A stretch of DNA of 64,000 nucleotides from Aspidiotus rigidus (lineage: Eukaryota; Arthropoda; Insecta; Hemiptera; Diaspididae). A program made the translations under genes and the position numbers. Below, piece by piece: positions 25,301 through 37,876 of the stretch (positions are counted from its first letter, which is position 1; every line of letters begins with the position of its first letter). The DNA lies in the NCBI GenBank assembly GCA_035079385.1, contig JAVHKY010000053.1, positions 4,464,001 to 4,528,000 of the forward strand, given 5' to 3'. A model generated the notes under the pieces. It had not been told where the DNA came from and did not search any database. It was given only the letters and a program-made list of their open reading frames with translations.

Positions 25301-28300
25301 TGCAATTTTAAATCTACCTACCTATGTCAGTAATTGTTCTTTTTTTCTCTATCTTATTATTATTATCAATACTTATTATGCTTTTTATTCCCCCTAATGT
25401 CTGATTGACCCATCAGCAGGAAATTATTCACCTTTTTTCTTGATAATATTTTATAAAATTTGATTGTGAAGACCGTTTCGAGGAATTTTTTTCTAATTTT
25501 GTATCGTTCGTCGTGGAGAACTAGGTAACATTCTTCGATTGATGTTTTTAGACTGAATGCAAGTTGATGTGATAGAATTTATAAAAAGAAAACAAAGTGA
25601 AAATGAAATTACAACGAAAAATGACGCAATATTGAGTTTCGAATTGGTGTTTTTTTGTATTATCTTGTCATGAAGGAAGTAGGTAACCTTTTCAAAAAAA
25701 AAAAATAATAATAATAATAAATAAAAATAAAACAGATGAATTTAATTCCTTTTTTATCCAATTTAGATAAAAGTGTAAGAAAGGCGAGAACTCTATCCGC
25801 AAGAACTCTAAACTTTCTCCGTTTCATAGCTATTTGAGCGACCTCCTCGCAGAACCCGGCCCCTTTATTGTACATCCTCTATTACTTCTATTGAGGACAG
25901 TGCCAGGTTTACCACATGTGTAGACTGGGTGGCAAATTAAAAAAAAAAAAAAAGAACAATTATAAAATTATAATGATCAAATAATCATGTGAGACAAAGC
26001 AGAATAGAGCACACAAACATCCTCATGTTTTTTTTTTTTTTTTTTAGGCGAGATAAACTTTGCTCGGGCCCGCAGCAAATCTAAATGCGGCTCTGGTTAG
26101 GGGTATATCCTCAGAAATTTCCGTATCCGTTCGATCGTTGGTATTGGAACCGAACCTAAGCAAACCTAATGTAAAGACCAAAAAGGAGACTCGAAAATAT
26201 TTTGACTTACGAACTATGTACGTAGAATACGAAGAAGAGGGGGACTATAAACGATGTGGGAGGAGGGGAAACTTCAACTTTTGGGCTCTTTGTAGTCCTA
26301 TGGAAAAGACAGCTAGGATAAATGTCACAAAAAAAAAAATAGGAGGAGGAGGAGGAGGAGGATATGTCTCATCGTGACAGATGGTCATCCTATTTGGGAT
26401 GAAAGATGACGAAGACGGCTAATCTGAAGGTGGGTGTGACATTATCAGAGAATAATGTCTTCAGAACGTAATATCATCATAGGAATTTGAAACTTGGAAA
26501 AATTTCGAGTGAGGAGAAACGGAGGTGTCAAGTGACTTTATACATTTTTATGGGAGTGGAAGGCACAATAATTTCGATTTTTAAGCTAAGACATGGTACG
26601 TTCCTCAGAGGCTCGAACTGTTTAGCGGGTAATGCGCTATTCGTTGCATTGAGGGGAGGGGAAAGGTATCCTCAAAAAACCGTCCGTGTCCGATCCTTGT
26701 GACGTCACCAATAATTTCGACCTACTTTGGGGCATTTGGAGAAATTTTGATCCGCGCTACATTAAGATCGCATAGACCATACACAGCATAGACTGAGCTT
26801 AGTTCCGAAGAAATAAGCAAAATTGGGGGGGGGGGGAACGTAAAATGGTATTCAGCCGAGTATGTTCGTGCCACTCTTCTCTCACTTCAACGTGCTGCAC
26901 TGCTTCTTTTCCTCAATTTTGCTTATTATCGTATCACATCATGCCGTCAACGCAACGTATTTTTAACAGGAGACCCCTATTTTATGGGGGGTTATTTGAG
27001 AAATTTGCCGTGCGCCGTCCAGCGAAAAACTTGAAAAATTTTGACTCCTGTTGTATATATTTTTAGCTTGGAGGATGAAATTTTTCTGAAGAGAAAAATT
27101 TTGAATCCTATAGTATATAGCTTGGAGGATGAAATTTTTTCATGTCCCTCCCCACCCATCATATATAGCTTGGAGGTCGAAATCATTTTAAGTCGTCTTC
27201 CTAACATGTATAGCTTGAGAGTCAAAATTTTTCCAAGTCCCCCTCCTATCATATATAGCTTGGAGGTTGAAATTTTTTCAAGTCCCTTTCCTATCATATG
27301 TCCGCGGTGTGCCGTCCGGCGAAAAACTTGGAAAAATTTTGATTCCTATTGTATAGCTTGGAGGATGAAATTTTTCAAGTCCCCGTTCTACCATAATATA
27401 GCTCAAGAGTCAAGAAAAATGTAGACTCTCGAACTACATTATACTAGGCTTATAGTAGGTCTATGCCTTTCTTATACTAGCTTTATCTATTTTTTTTTCT
27501 ATCTCTTTCTTACAAAGTTTTGGTGTTCAAGAGGTCACTCTCTCTATTATCCAGATATTACTCGTAGTGAGAACGATTTTGATTTGTTTGATTTTTTTTT
27601 TTTGACATTTTGTATTTCACTTGGGATAACTTTATGGAGGGATATACTCACTGTATCTTGTAATATGTGGTCGTAATAGCTGATGAATCCACCGTAGTAT
27701 CCGAAAAAACTTTCGAACCCGCGATATCGAGGGGTAAATTCTTGCCTGTAAAAACCGAGATGCCATTTTCCAACAGCTCTCGTTCTATAACCCAAATCCT
27801 TGAAATAGTCGGCCATCGTTTTTTCCGTCAATGGTAAACCTACCGGTTCAGCAGCTAATATCGGAGGCCCCTGCATTCCTATGCAAAATATAAATTATAT
27901 CTCGATGGAAATTCAAATCGAAAAATTAGTCTATAATCGAATTAGTTTACAGCGGTTGCGTGCTTAAATATCCGCAGAACCTCTTTTCATCTCAAATCTA
28001 TCAATAATCATTCGCATTGACCTTCGGCGGAAAGGTTCGATTATTTCGAAGTGACGTGTAATTAACGCGATTTGAAAGTTTTCACTTTCCTTATACACGC
28101 GCGTCAAAACAGTTTTTTTTTTTTTTTCTATTTTTCTTTAATATTGATATTGCTCATTATTTTAGGAAATTTGGGATCGAAAGAAAATTATTTCTCCCAC
28201 GCGTGTGAGTGAAAGGACATGAAACGAATGCTCGATCGCATCAATTTTCGTGGTATTTCATAATTATTGTAGGTAGTCGAATTAATTTCCAATTTTTCTT

Positions 28301-31300
28301 CGACTATTAATACCGGCGTAAAATAATTACGTTTTCCTTCTATCGTACCTACTGTATCGACTGTCGATAAATTATTACATACAAAAATTTTTTCAACCTG
28401 GTTAAAAAAAATATCATCGATCAGGAGAAGGTCGGTCTTCAATTGCATAAAATTCTTTCGTTTTAAATTTTTTTAGGAGCATATCAATCATAAAGATGAA
28501 CAATTATTTCAATTTTAACGTTCTATACTCGCGTTTTCTCTTCAAAGTTTTTCCGATTCTAGCCTAGGTATACTTATTTTTGAGATGTACCTAACTTTCA
28601 CCAATTACTATTGCATATCTTCGAAGTCTTCATTCCGTCGTGAAGATGATTTGATGAAAATTTCTTATAGAGTGTATTGTTTTAAACTAGGTTTGCACAC
28701 TCTTCGTATCAATACCTATACCGGTACTACTTACGTACCCAAATGAATCGGATATTTTCCGGTCATCAAAGCGGCTCTAGACGGCGTACACACTGGCTGC
28801 GTGTATAGATTGTTTAAAATTATTCCATTATACGCTAGAGCATCTATATTAGGCGTTAAAATTTGGTTTGACCCATGGAAACTGACATCGTTCCAACCCT
28901 GTATAAAAAAAATACACTTTTTGTTTCATATAAATCATGATTCATTCGGATTGTTATGGGTTAGAATTCGTTTGGTGTTTGTCAAGCGTTGAACTGCTTT
29001 TTTTTCAAAATAGTTGCAATTTTTTTTTACTATCATGATACCGTGGAATCGACAATTTTTGGTTAGTATGAAAAATGTGAGCTCTCTCGAAAGTGGTGTA
29101 TAAACATTGGTTAAGGTCCTAACCCATTTTCTCTTTTTTTTTCTGATATTGCGATATTTATCAACGAAATACATTAAGTTAATGTAATTAGAATTTTGGT
29201 TGTAAATCTGCAATTTCATTTAAACACGGTTGCGAATTAAATTTTTTCATCTTCTTCATTTAAATGCACTCAGACCATTGCGTCGTTATTGGTTTTCGAG
29301 AAACAGAACGCCTCCGAAGTAATTTTGACTGTTGTACGATTTTTCGACAAAGAAACGTTATTTTGACTTCTTTTTCCTCATTCATCTGGATAAGAGGGTG
29401 ATGAAGATAGCTGGAAAACAGGGATTTTTTACTAATTGGTCGGTCGATCGTTGTAAAAGATTTTGATACGAGAAGTGCTCGTAAAAACCGGATTGTCATT
29501 CATGAAAGATTTCAATCTTGTATTTTGACGTACACATCTTTGCCCCCCCCTCTCAAATTCGTAACTGAGTGTGGCCTTGACGCATTTGATTTTTATTTGT
29601 TCAACCTAACATGTCCGCAAAAAACAGACGTGTCAGATTATAGAAAAAAGTCAATTAAATTAAATGTGCTTCAATGGACTCTCCTTTCTAACGTGTGACG
29701 TTTTCGGAGACGTGTTATTTTGATTAATAATTCTAATGAGGTTGAATATTTGGCCTCTTATTTTGTTACTCTGTACTTACCTTGGTGAAAACAACAGACC
29801 GGTGATTCCTCGGAAAAAAAGGCCTGAAATACGAGTAAAATAATGTCTCGACGTTTTCTGAACGAATATATGCAGTCTAAAAAATTATATATTTTTTGAA
29901 GTGTATTTCCTCTAATATTGATATTCATTTTCAAGAAAAATAAATGAATGGGGTGAGTGGGTTAAAGACCCGGTGTTACTACTGGGCTGCGTTAGGCATT
30001 CTTATTTTAGACAGACTTTACGTGGTGCCATGCCCATTGCATAACTAGTACCGCCTGAACTAGTCTTAATTATTCATTGAACTAGCGCACATTTTCAATT
30101 TTCACTTGTCAGTTTGCACCAATGTCGTGAATTTGATAAGAAAAATAATATTAATTAAGCGATAGTTTCCCAAACCATCGACGATACTATCGCCCATTAA
30201 TCTCGATAGATTTTTCCAAAAACTATCGATAGTCTATCAACTTACAGTTCCCAACTAGTGATGGGCGATAATCGATAGTCCCGATAGTTTTCCCAGGGTA
30301 CTATCGCCACTATCGATTTTCCGATAAATTTTCCTAAAACTATCAATACTAACGATAGTTTTGATGAGAAATGTTGATCAAGAGAAAAGTACCTTTGCCA
30401 CATTTACGATAGCTATCTTTCTCCTGATTGTTGTTTCTTCTTAAAAAAAACTCGTCAAGAAATGCATCTTGGTGTTACCGCAATGATGGAAGCGACTTGA
30501 AAAAATCATAAAAACGTGGTTCCATGCTTCCATCAGCTTTTCAGCCATGCCCAATGCTGAGATTCGACTTCCTTTCTCTTTCCTTCTGTTATCTTATCAC
30601 TATCAATTTGTACCACCAATTTTGTAATTTTGATAAGAAGAAGGAAAAATTCTAACGGTATCGATAGTTTTTCAAACTATGAATAGTACTATCGCCGTTT
30701 TTTTTAGCAAAACTATCGTTAGTCCCGATAGTCTATCGATAGTTCCATCACTATTCCCAATACTAATTCTCACAATGTTTTTCGATATTCTCAAGTAATT
30801 TTCCGATATTTGCCGATATCCTCCCGATATTTGTCGATATTTTCCAATATTTTTTGCAGCAGAAGCTGATTTACTAAGCTAATCTGAAACGCTTAAGAAG
30901 CAAATGGAAATTGGAAAAGCACTAGCGCAAACTTAAGATATTGTCTGAGAATCGGGAATCCTCTCAGCCAAATGCTAATAAACGATTGGCTTATCACCTT
31001 AGTTTTTTTTTTTACAGATTTGAATCGCAAATCACATATCGTATAGAATTGAATGATTCTAAATCAATTATAATGAAAATGATTCGAAAAGTTTTAAGCC
31101 GAAAGCTGGAGAATTTTGACTCATCTAAAAACCCGAAAGTTAAAAGTTGAAAATATTTTTTCGACAGGAAGCAAAAAGCCAAAAGTTTTATTTATTTAGC
31201 TTTTTCTTTCACTCGTTGTCTCCTGCTTTTTTCCCCCATTCTCTTTTCAGATCATTCATTTTTTTTTTTTTTTTTTTGGAAACGTTGAAAGTTAAAAGTT

Positions 31301-34300
31301 TTAAGCCGGAAACCGGGAAAAATTTTGACGGGAAAAAGCCGAAAGTCAAAAGTCGAAAAATATTTTTTGTTGGGAGACGAATAGCTAAAAGTTTTTTAGG
31401 TCAAAATTGAAAGCTAAAGTCAAAAGCTGAAGTTTTATCTTTCGGCTTTCAACCTCTGCGAATCAACTAGTGTTGGGAACTATCGATAGACTATCGATAC
31501 TGTCGATAGTTTTTGAAAAAGCTATCGCGGGGTTAACGATAGTTTTGTTGGAGAAAAGTGGCGATAGTATCGTCGATAGTATGAACATTTTTCTTTTTCT
31601 TATCAAAATCACAAAATTGATGCACCAATCCAGTTCAATAAATTAGGCTAAATTAGGAATATTAAGATCAGTCCAGGTGGTATTAGTTGTGTAATGGGTA
31701 TGGCACTTTTTTTCTAGTCGCGTCCATCATCTGGTAACATTGAGATGCATTCCTTGACGGGTTTCTACAAAAATAACGATCAGGAGAAATGTATTCATCC
31801 CTTTTCGGTGGCTTTCGTTTTTATTTTTGTTTTTTTTTTTTTTCGGGTAAAGCAGGTCTGGTCATCTTCCAACAGTATGGACGTAATCCCACTCTTTCCA
31901 CCGATTCTTCAAGCGCTTCACAATCAATACTTCCACCTTCTATGAGTTTGTCGATGTCATTTTTAATCAAACATTTTCTTAGATCTCTCATATAAAATAA
32001 CTCTATGTTAATAATTATTTGAATACGGTTAACATTATCAAGTACCTTTCCCACTTCTATACGGAGGGCAACCGCAAACTTCTCCTCCAACTATATGAAA
32101 GCCGCATTTTCTCTCTAGTGGATTACAATGCTCTGACCGATAACAAATGTCAAGTTCAATATTGAACTCCAGAACACTATTCAAGTATCAGCCCTACGAA
32201 TGACTCTTGAAGCATTTTCTACTTCCCCCCTCCCCCATCTATATGCAGAAAAGAACCCACCTCTTCATTTTCGCACACTCTTAGCAACTACAAACTTCCT
32301 TGCACCTTCTGCCCAACTCCTCAAACTCCCAATCAACACTTCTATCCTCTCACATCATAACTCCTTCTTTACCTCTCTCAAGTCCCACCCTCAGTATCTC
32401 CGAAAACTCAATCCTTTCCTCTCTATAGTGGTTATTTACTAGTCCTGCTGTTGTACTTGATCTTGCAAATATCCCGTAATAGCCTTACCTAACATCATTT
32501 ATCGCAGACTAATCTGAAGATATATAGCCGAATACCCCAACCACGAAATCTGCTACACCGATGGTTTGAAGTCACAATCTAAAACAGGCTATGCATTTTC
32601 AATCAAGGCACCATTACTGAAAAACATCTGCGAACTTGAGCTTCTGTATTTACTGCTGAATTAAATTTTACACACGCTTGCCTCTCTCAACTGACCCAAC
32701 GACCTCCACGACTTAATTAGGTACATATTACAAACCGATTCTCTTTCTTCTCTCATATCTTTGCAAAACTTCCATCCAAAAAACCTTATCTCGCGACGTA
32801 TTCACGTCATTCTTCAAACCCTCGCTTCGGTCCATTTGTCAGTAGCCTTCATTTGAATCCCTGATCAAAATTACTGATTTCTTCCCCTCTCTATGGTATG
32901 ACCTCAAAAATTATGACCGTACCTTAATTCTTATTGCCTGGCACGACCTGAGAACAAACCAGCCGCGTAACAAACTTCGGTCTATTCCTTCGTCTTTTCC
33001 AAATAGAAAATCGTCTTCTCCCGTCTCAAGATTGGCCGTACTGGACCAACTCATTCATTCCTCGTTCTGGATCTCCCACCCCCACCATGTCACTATTGAC
33101 AAACAGATAATCTAACAGTAGAGCATTTCTTCTCAGATCCAGTCCTGCGTAAGGAGCTCGAGAGCGGGTAAAATGGACAACCTTGGCTGTAAAATGAATT
33201 TAGTACCCCTTTGGTTAACATTGGAAAACAAGATGGACGTCCAGCAGACCTGCGCTTTTATCCCGTAATGAAACCATCAGCTGTCAGTAAGTTACAAACA
33301 AAATGGATGTCCATTTTACCTGCTCTCAAGCTCCCTGTCTTGCGCAACCATCGAATTTCTCAGAATATATCCGCCCCCTTGTCCTCGGCTCTTTATAACA
33401 ATTCGGGAACAGTAACTAACTTTTTCAAAACTTACTTCTACCTACTTTTTCTCGCACTTCTAGTACCCTTCTGATGGCCCAGAGGTAGTTGCATAGCTCG
33501 TTAATAGTATTAAAAAAAAAAAAACAAATCGGGTAATTTCGTTCATTCGCATGAAGAGAGAAAAAAGAATCATCCTTTACATCGTTAAAGTTGGCGGGTC
33601 ATTATTCGATCGGCTCTCTCCCTCGAAAATTTTCTCATCCATACTATTGTTGTTAGGATTATGTTTCTATTATGTATCTAATAATGAGATGGGTGTTGAA
33701 TGATGAATATTTTGTTCACGTTACTCGCTCATAAAATATCCCAGCGTTCATGGTGCTATGTTTCTCCCTGGATTTATTTGGTCACCGTTTTTTTAGGTCT
33801 TTTTCAGCCTTGTCCATTCATGCTAGTCATATGCAATTCGGTGGTGCGTTTTATTAATCTTGAATTTGTCATAGACGTCCCTCCATCTTGTTATTTGTTT
33901 TCCTCCTTTTGAGAAGTAGTGGGTTGCTAAATTTCTTCATGACCTATATGCCACTTACCCTCCAACAGAAGACCTCGACCCGACATCTTTAGATATTGTA
34001 TGTATCTTAAAACTAGTGATGACTCATTATTGCGGACTCTGAATTACTTCGTCGAAGGCTTTTGGACAGTATTTCCGGTCAATAAATCACATTCATTTTC
34101 AGATTTTTGAAAAAAACTAACCCAAATCTGCTCTCAGTTAGTCAAAACATCGTGCTGAAAAAGCAAATAGTTCTCCTGGGTCTTGCTTCTCAATAGTTTT
34201 TCTCTCAGAAGAGCTTCTCCACAATCTGTGAACTGTAATCAAATTCTTTTTGAGCCCCCCTGAACTATATCCGTGAAACCTCTCGCATCTAATTCTTCTA

Positions 34301-34744
34301 GGTTCCCTTTCTACAAAATTAATTTCAAACAGTCTTCCTAATTCTAGTCTTGGTGATCTTCGCACGCCTCTCCTAGCATCATTAAAGGTCTATTCCGAAT
34401 TTTGCTTTCTACCGACGTCAAAGCTATAGTTGGTGAAAACTAGTCGCGTTTTGTATCAAAATTAAGTCCCAAAATTCTTTTCGACTTCTTGGTTTTCAAG
34501 ACGATAATGTATCCCTTTTATATCTGTATAGGAACTAAGAAAATTATAAAGATTTTACGCAGTCGCGGTACTAACAAGTCTTTTTAAACGTACCGTCAAT
34601 ACTTACCAAATCATCTGCAATAATGAACACGATATTTGGTCGTACGGCGGCACTCGCGAACGGACTTATTAAAAAAATGGCACATAAACTAAAATTAATA
34701 AATATTAGACGTAAGAAAAATTTAATGTAAGAAAAGACAGCCAT
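19303..34744 (-). CDS. Arylsulfatase B-like lysosomal sulfatase
   Basis: Members hydrolyse sulfate esters of N-acetylgalactosamine in dermatan/chondroitin sulfate, or related substrates, in lysosomes or after secretion. Exons on the minus strand are 34607-34744, 28739-28898, 27652-27878, 22253-22523, 21985-22163, 21345-21480, 20937-21115 and 19303-19763, about 580 residues. In order I see a signal peptide (residues 1 to about 31), metal-binding IVFIIADDL, the sulfatase signature CTPSR near residue 83 whose Cys becomes formylglycine, [14 protein letters not shown], and ISDWLPT-like [13 protein letters not shown]-terminal domain with [12 protein letters not shown] ends [14 protein letters not shown]. 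The join of exon 6 to exon 7 is out of frame by one base with GT-AG sites, so the gene may carry an indel there or use an unusual junction. Introns 1 and 3 exceed 5 kb and hold repeats. The exact member (B, I or J type) is uncertain. Confidence 0.9.
20676..20862. mobile_element. Short snap-back MITE in arylsulfatase B intron 7
   Basis: Termini of about 30 bp (TTATTAGAATTTCACGGCTC, continuing TGCCGTC) are repeated in inverted orientation at both ends, and inner AAATATATT-type sequences also pair. GATGTGATTT occurs at 20624-20633 and 20864-20873, a possible but loose target duplication. No coding capacity. Confidence 0.6.
22555..23700. repeat. Repeat family A block in arylsulfatase B intron 3
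   Basis: A family of diverged units recurs here. Each begins like AAAACTCGCGGGTTCT, contains GACGTCATCAGACTGTGACG and GGAGCTATATATGATAGGAG-type text, and ends near AACAGGTTCCCTGTTA. Two GCCGGCCGGCC-type GC-rich patches occur (23502-23511, 23634-23647). Other copies lie at 26.2-27.4, 36.69-37.01 and 51.24-51.44 kb, with related text near 18.6 kb. There is no open reading frame of interest. Confidence 0.7.
23701..26050. other. Featureless AT-rich part of arylsulfatase B intron 3
   Basis: I see no exon or transposon protein here, only poly-A/T runs and an ATA/AAT microsatellite near 25699-25728. Confidence 0.4.
26200..27420. repeat. Repeat family A with an internal short-period minisatellite
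   Basis: From about 27040 to 27400 a unit of roughly 45-60 bp, TATAGCTTGGAGGTYGAAAT plus TTTTCAAGTCCC, is repeated at least six times with divergence. A GGA trinucleotide run (26340-26360) and a G run (26826-26837) precede it. Open frames on both strands here are products of the repeat and are not genes. Confidence 0.7.
29980..30770. mobile_element. hAT-type MITE, older copy, interrupted by a related copy
   Basis: Sequence left of the nested element (about 29990-30247) is homologous to the inner part of the nested one and, in reverse, to 31468-31720. Its right end resumes after 30753 as TTCCCAATACTA. It carries ACTATCGATAGT-type motifs. The left boundary is uncertain. Confidence 0.55.
30256..30753. 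mobile_element. hAT-type MITE with CTATCGATAG motifs
   Basis: This 498-bp element begins TAGTGATGGG and ends CCATCACTA, with subterminal GATAGT/ACTATC palindromes pairing over a longer distance. It is flanked by TTCCCAAC (30248-30255) and TTCCCAAT (30754-30761), an 8-bp target duplication with one mismatch, as hAT transposases make. No transposase is encoded. Confidence 0.75.
30762..31467. repeat. Short-period degenerate repeats
   Basis: At 30775-30855 the string CGATATT recurs at spacings of about 9-20 bases. From 31085 to 31430 the theme AAAGTYAAAAGT with GCCGAAAGC recurs irregularly. Open frames here follow the simple repeat and have no domain. I do not recognise the source. Confidence 0.5.
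31468..31730. mobile_element. Partial hAT-type MITE in reverse orientation
   Basis: It starts CTAGTGTTGGGAACTATCGA and carries several CTATCGATA motifs, then matches the reverse complement of about 29990-30180. It is a member of the same family as the 30.25-kb element. The far end is not delimited. Confidence 0.6.
32150..33170 (+). pseudogene. LINE relic with RNase H and zinc-knuckle remnants
   Basis: Broken frames read [20 protein letters not shown], then [13 protein letters not shown], which resembles the region just after reverse transcriptase in Jockey/I/R1-like LINEs. Next come [17 protein letters not shown], an RNase H start, and finally [10 protein letters not shown]...LRKELE, like the zinc-knuckle tail. 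Frameshifts and stops throughout show it is dead. It lies in arylsulfatase B intron 1. Confidence 0.65.
33171..34606. other. Rest of arylsulfatase B intron 1
   Basis: No exon is recognised. The part to about 33470 may still be LINE tail (C-rich, open frame at 33211-33474 without a domain). The rest is AT-rich unique-looking sequence. Confidence 0.35.
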
Positions 34745-35960
34745 TATTATTCAAATTTCCAATAAACGTCGATAAATTCGTGGGAAAATTTTTAACCCGC
34801 TGGTGCGGAAATTTCGCGGCTCTTCTCTCCGTCGGAATCGAATACGGTTACATTGTTTTCCCAAATCCGCATTACCGACCGAGCGATTGCACGTCCGAAC
34901 CCGATTAAGATTTCCTTCTCAGAGGACGTGAGTTTCAAATTACGCGCGAAATAGTCGAAATAAGAACGTCTAAAGTGTAAATAATAATTATTCGCGTGGC
35001 GCGACTTCGTACAGGCGCCCGGGCTACGATGGAAGGGGGATCGTCAGATTAGTAGCTTCGTAAAATCGTGAACAATTACGTTAGGTAATATTATTAGTAC
35101 CCGAATCAATTTTTATTGTAAAAAGATCAGCCTACAAGTTTCCTTTATGACAGTCTACGGACATGGCTTTGATATTACGCCGATCTGGTAAAGACGTTGG
35201 CAATTTTGCTGAATGCAACGACAGACCCATTTTCCTTGTCTCGTTAACGTATATATGCGGTATCAAAAGATGTATAATAAGTTCCTGTTTAGAGTTCAAT
35301 AATACAGCTATTATCAACAATCTCTGAATGTACACACCTCACGATCACGACTTAATTTCGTACGCGCACACGTATTACATCGTAAATATTAACTTATTAT
35401 TCGAATGGACTGCGGCGTGAGAAATGTTCCGAGGTCAAGTTCCTAATTAATAATTTGATAGTACAGATAAGTAATTGAGATTTTCCAGGATGTAACAAAA
35501 AAATTAGGTAATCTTTAATGTTATTTTGTTTTTAGAATCTGAATTGTTTTCATATATTCTCGATCCAGAGTATGATGAGATACTTATACAATAAACAGAA
35601 AAAATTAACGTAGGTATAGTCCTCTAAAGTAGGAATAATTTAGTGATGGAGTAACTTATACAGACTCATGAGATGAATCCACTGAAGGGCAACGAGTCGA
35701 TAATTGGAATTACGTTGTGTTCATAATAATATAAAGTTTAGTAGCCTCAAATTAAAGAAAACCGTCTTCATACGTGAGAGAGAAGCTTCATTTTCGAATG
35801 AGGAAAGTGGACAGAAATTGCCGGGAACATTCTTTCTAGGGTCATGAGATCAAAAAAGTAAATTTCCTATGTATGGTTATTGGTAATCAAAAACGTTACA
35901 GAGAAGGCAGGACTTTCGAAATGGCTTGTAAAAATGACATTTTACAGAGTGGATCTGAGG
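34745..35960. other. Upstream region of arylsulfatase B
   Basis: The region directly above the arylsulfatase B start, about 34790-35040, is noticeably richer in G+C and CpG than its surroundings, as a promoter or 5'UTR might be. I see no clear TATA box. The rest is AT-rich with no gene recognised. Confidence 0.35.
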
Positions 35961-36689
35961 GATTGTACGAGAAAAGTATCTACAAGAGCTATGTGAGATA
36001 GATATGAGTGGATAAAAAGAGGATCAAAAAGAGGGTTTGAGTAACTTTTTCCGAGAAGTTAGTTTCATCATCACTATCAATATTTGGCAATACCAACAAG
36101 CAACCCCGACAGTAGAAAAGACAATAAATCGCCAAATAAAATTCCTAGAAGCTCTAAATTCAGTGGCGTGCATTGTACTAAGGTATGCGCTAGTGATAAG
36201 GAGAGGACCGCCACCATGTGTAGATAAAGTCGAAGGAGGAGCAATTTGGGTAGCATCCAAGCCCTCGTTTTCAATATAAAACACAGTTTTGAACATCAAA
36301 CACGCATAAAACATGAGAATTCAAACAGCAAAAATAAGGGGGAACTCACCTTTTTTTTCAATGCTATCAATAAAATCTTTTTAATAGAAAATAAGGTAAA
36401 AATAGAAATAGATGTGGAGGTAGGATATTTCGAAGTGAAAAGATGGGTAAAGCAGGAAGACCCACTATCCTCGGTACTATTCAACAACGCATTAGAGGAA
36501 ATTTTGAGGAAACTGAACTGGGAGGATAAGGGAATTTAAACTTCAATGGAAAAAGGTTGCTGATCTAAAATTTGCCGATGATGTTATCGTGATTTCTGAA
36601 TCAAAATTCGAACTTAAAAAAATGATGGACGAACTCAAAGAAAAAAGTTAGCAGTCAGGACTTACAATGAATATTGAAAAATTAAAAAC

Positions 36690-37010
36690 TCGCTGGTTCT
36701 TTAAAGGACTTGAACGAGTGGTGGCAAAGGAACTGTTGGCACGGATTTGGAAACTCATATGATACGAGAGAATTGGAACTTAAGAAAACTGATTTATGAC
36801 GTCGTCACAGACCCGAACTTTTGAGCTATATATGATAGGAGGAGGGAAACTTGGAAAATTTTCGACCTCCGAGCTGTATTTAGTGGGAGAGGGACTTGGA
36901 AAAATTTCAATCTCCAAGCTATTATGATACGACCTTAAGGTTGCTGGCCGGAGGGACGGCGGACATTTTTCCAAAAAACCCTCCGATGTAAAACAGGTTC
37001 CCTGTTAAAA
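36690..37010. mobile_element. Repeat A copy inserted in the LINE relic
   Basis: About 320 bp starting CTCGCTGGTTCTTTAAAGG and ending AAACAGGTTCCCTGTTA separate LINE codons NIEKLKT from KILAREEQ. The end forms a short hairpin (AACAGG-TTC-CCTGTT). Clean insertion into another transposon shows that repeat A moves as a unit. I could not assign a class, and terminal inverted repeats are not evident. Confidence 0.6.
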
Positions 37011-37876
37011 ATCTTAGCAAGAGAGGAACAAGACCAAAAGAATCAAACCAAAACAAAAAATGAGCCCAACAGGGATATTATAGTGGCAGAAGAACAGGCA
37101 ACGGCAACCTTTTTATAAGACAACAATATAAAGAGGTTAACGTACGCATAGCTAAGGCATGGAACAAAATACTGGTCGCTAAAAGAAATTTTCACGAACA
37201 AGAAAGCGAAATATTTAACATGTGTATAAAAGAACGCTTTGCCGTTCTCACGAATTTTTGTGTTGGTAGCGTTCCATCAATACTCGCAGACAGGTTTGGT
37301 AGTTGATGTTTTGTAAGGTAGATAAGAGTAGTAGATAGTTGTCAATTGATTTAACGTTTTGTACGTGCGTTAAGATATCGGGAAAACGGAATGCCGGAAA
37401 GACTTAGGGCACCGTTAAACGATCAGCCGATATCGTTACATGTATAATCCCCAAACTCGCTCCACCCTAACATAATATTATAGAAGTCAAACATGGACCC
37501 TCATCACCTCAAAAATTATCAACTAACTACAGGTAGGACAAAATTCAATAGAACGATCAATGTCGAAAGTTAAGAAAAAAGACCACGTAAAAATACAAAC
37601 TCTACAGCAAAATTTAAAATATAATACGAACGTGATACATTACATTAGAAGACAAAAATGAAGGTGGGTGGGGCTTAAAGCAAGATTGAAGGATGAAAGA
37701 TGGACTTATGAAATAACTGTTTGGTTCCGAGTTCATCAAAAGAGAAACAGGGGTCGACAGTTGACAAGGTAAGAAGACAAACTGGAGGCTTTTCTAGGCG
37801 CAAAAAAACTGAGAGGGGATGCGCGTTAGACAGAGATGAATGGGAAAAGCTGTAGAAAACTTTTGCCTATATGGAC

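Noticed and set aside
26060..27424. Open frames on both strands in the repeat A region
   Set aside because: They follow the short-period repeat and give low-complexity peptides such as [11 protein letters not shown].
36024..36314. Overlapping frames on both strands considered as a small membrane protein gene
   Set aside because: They sit in a decayed LINE region, both strands are open at once, and no family is recognised.
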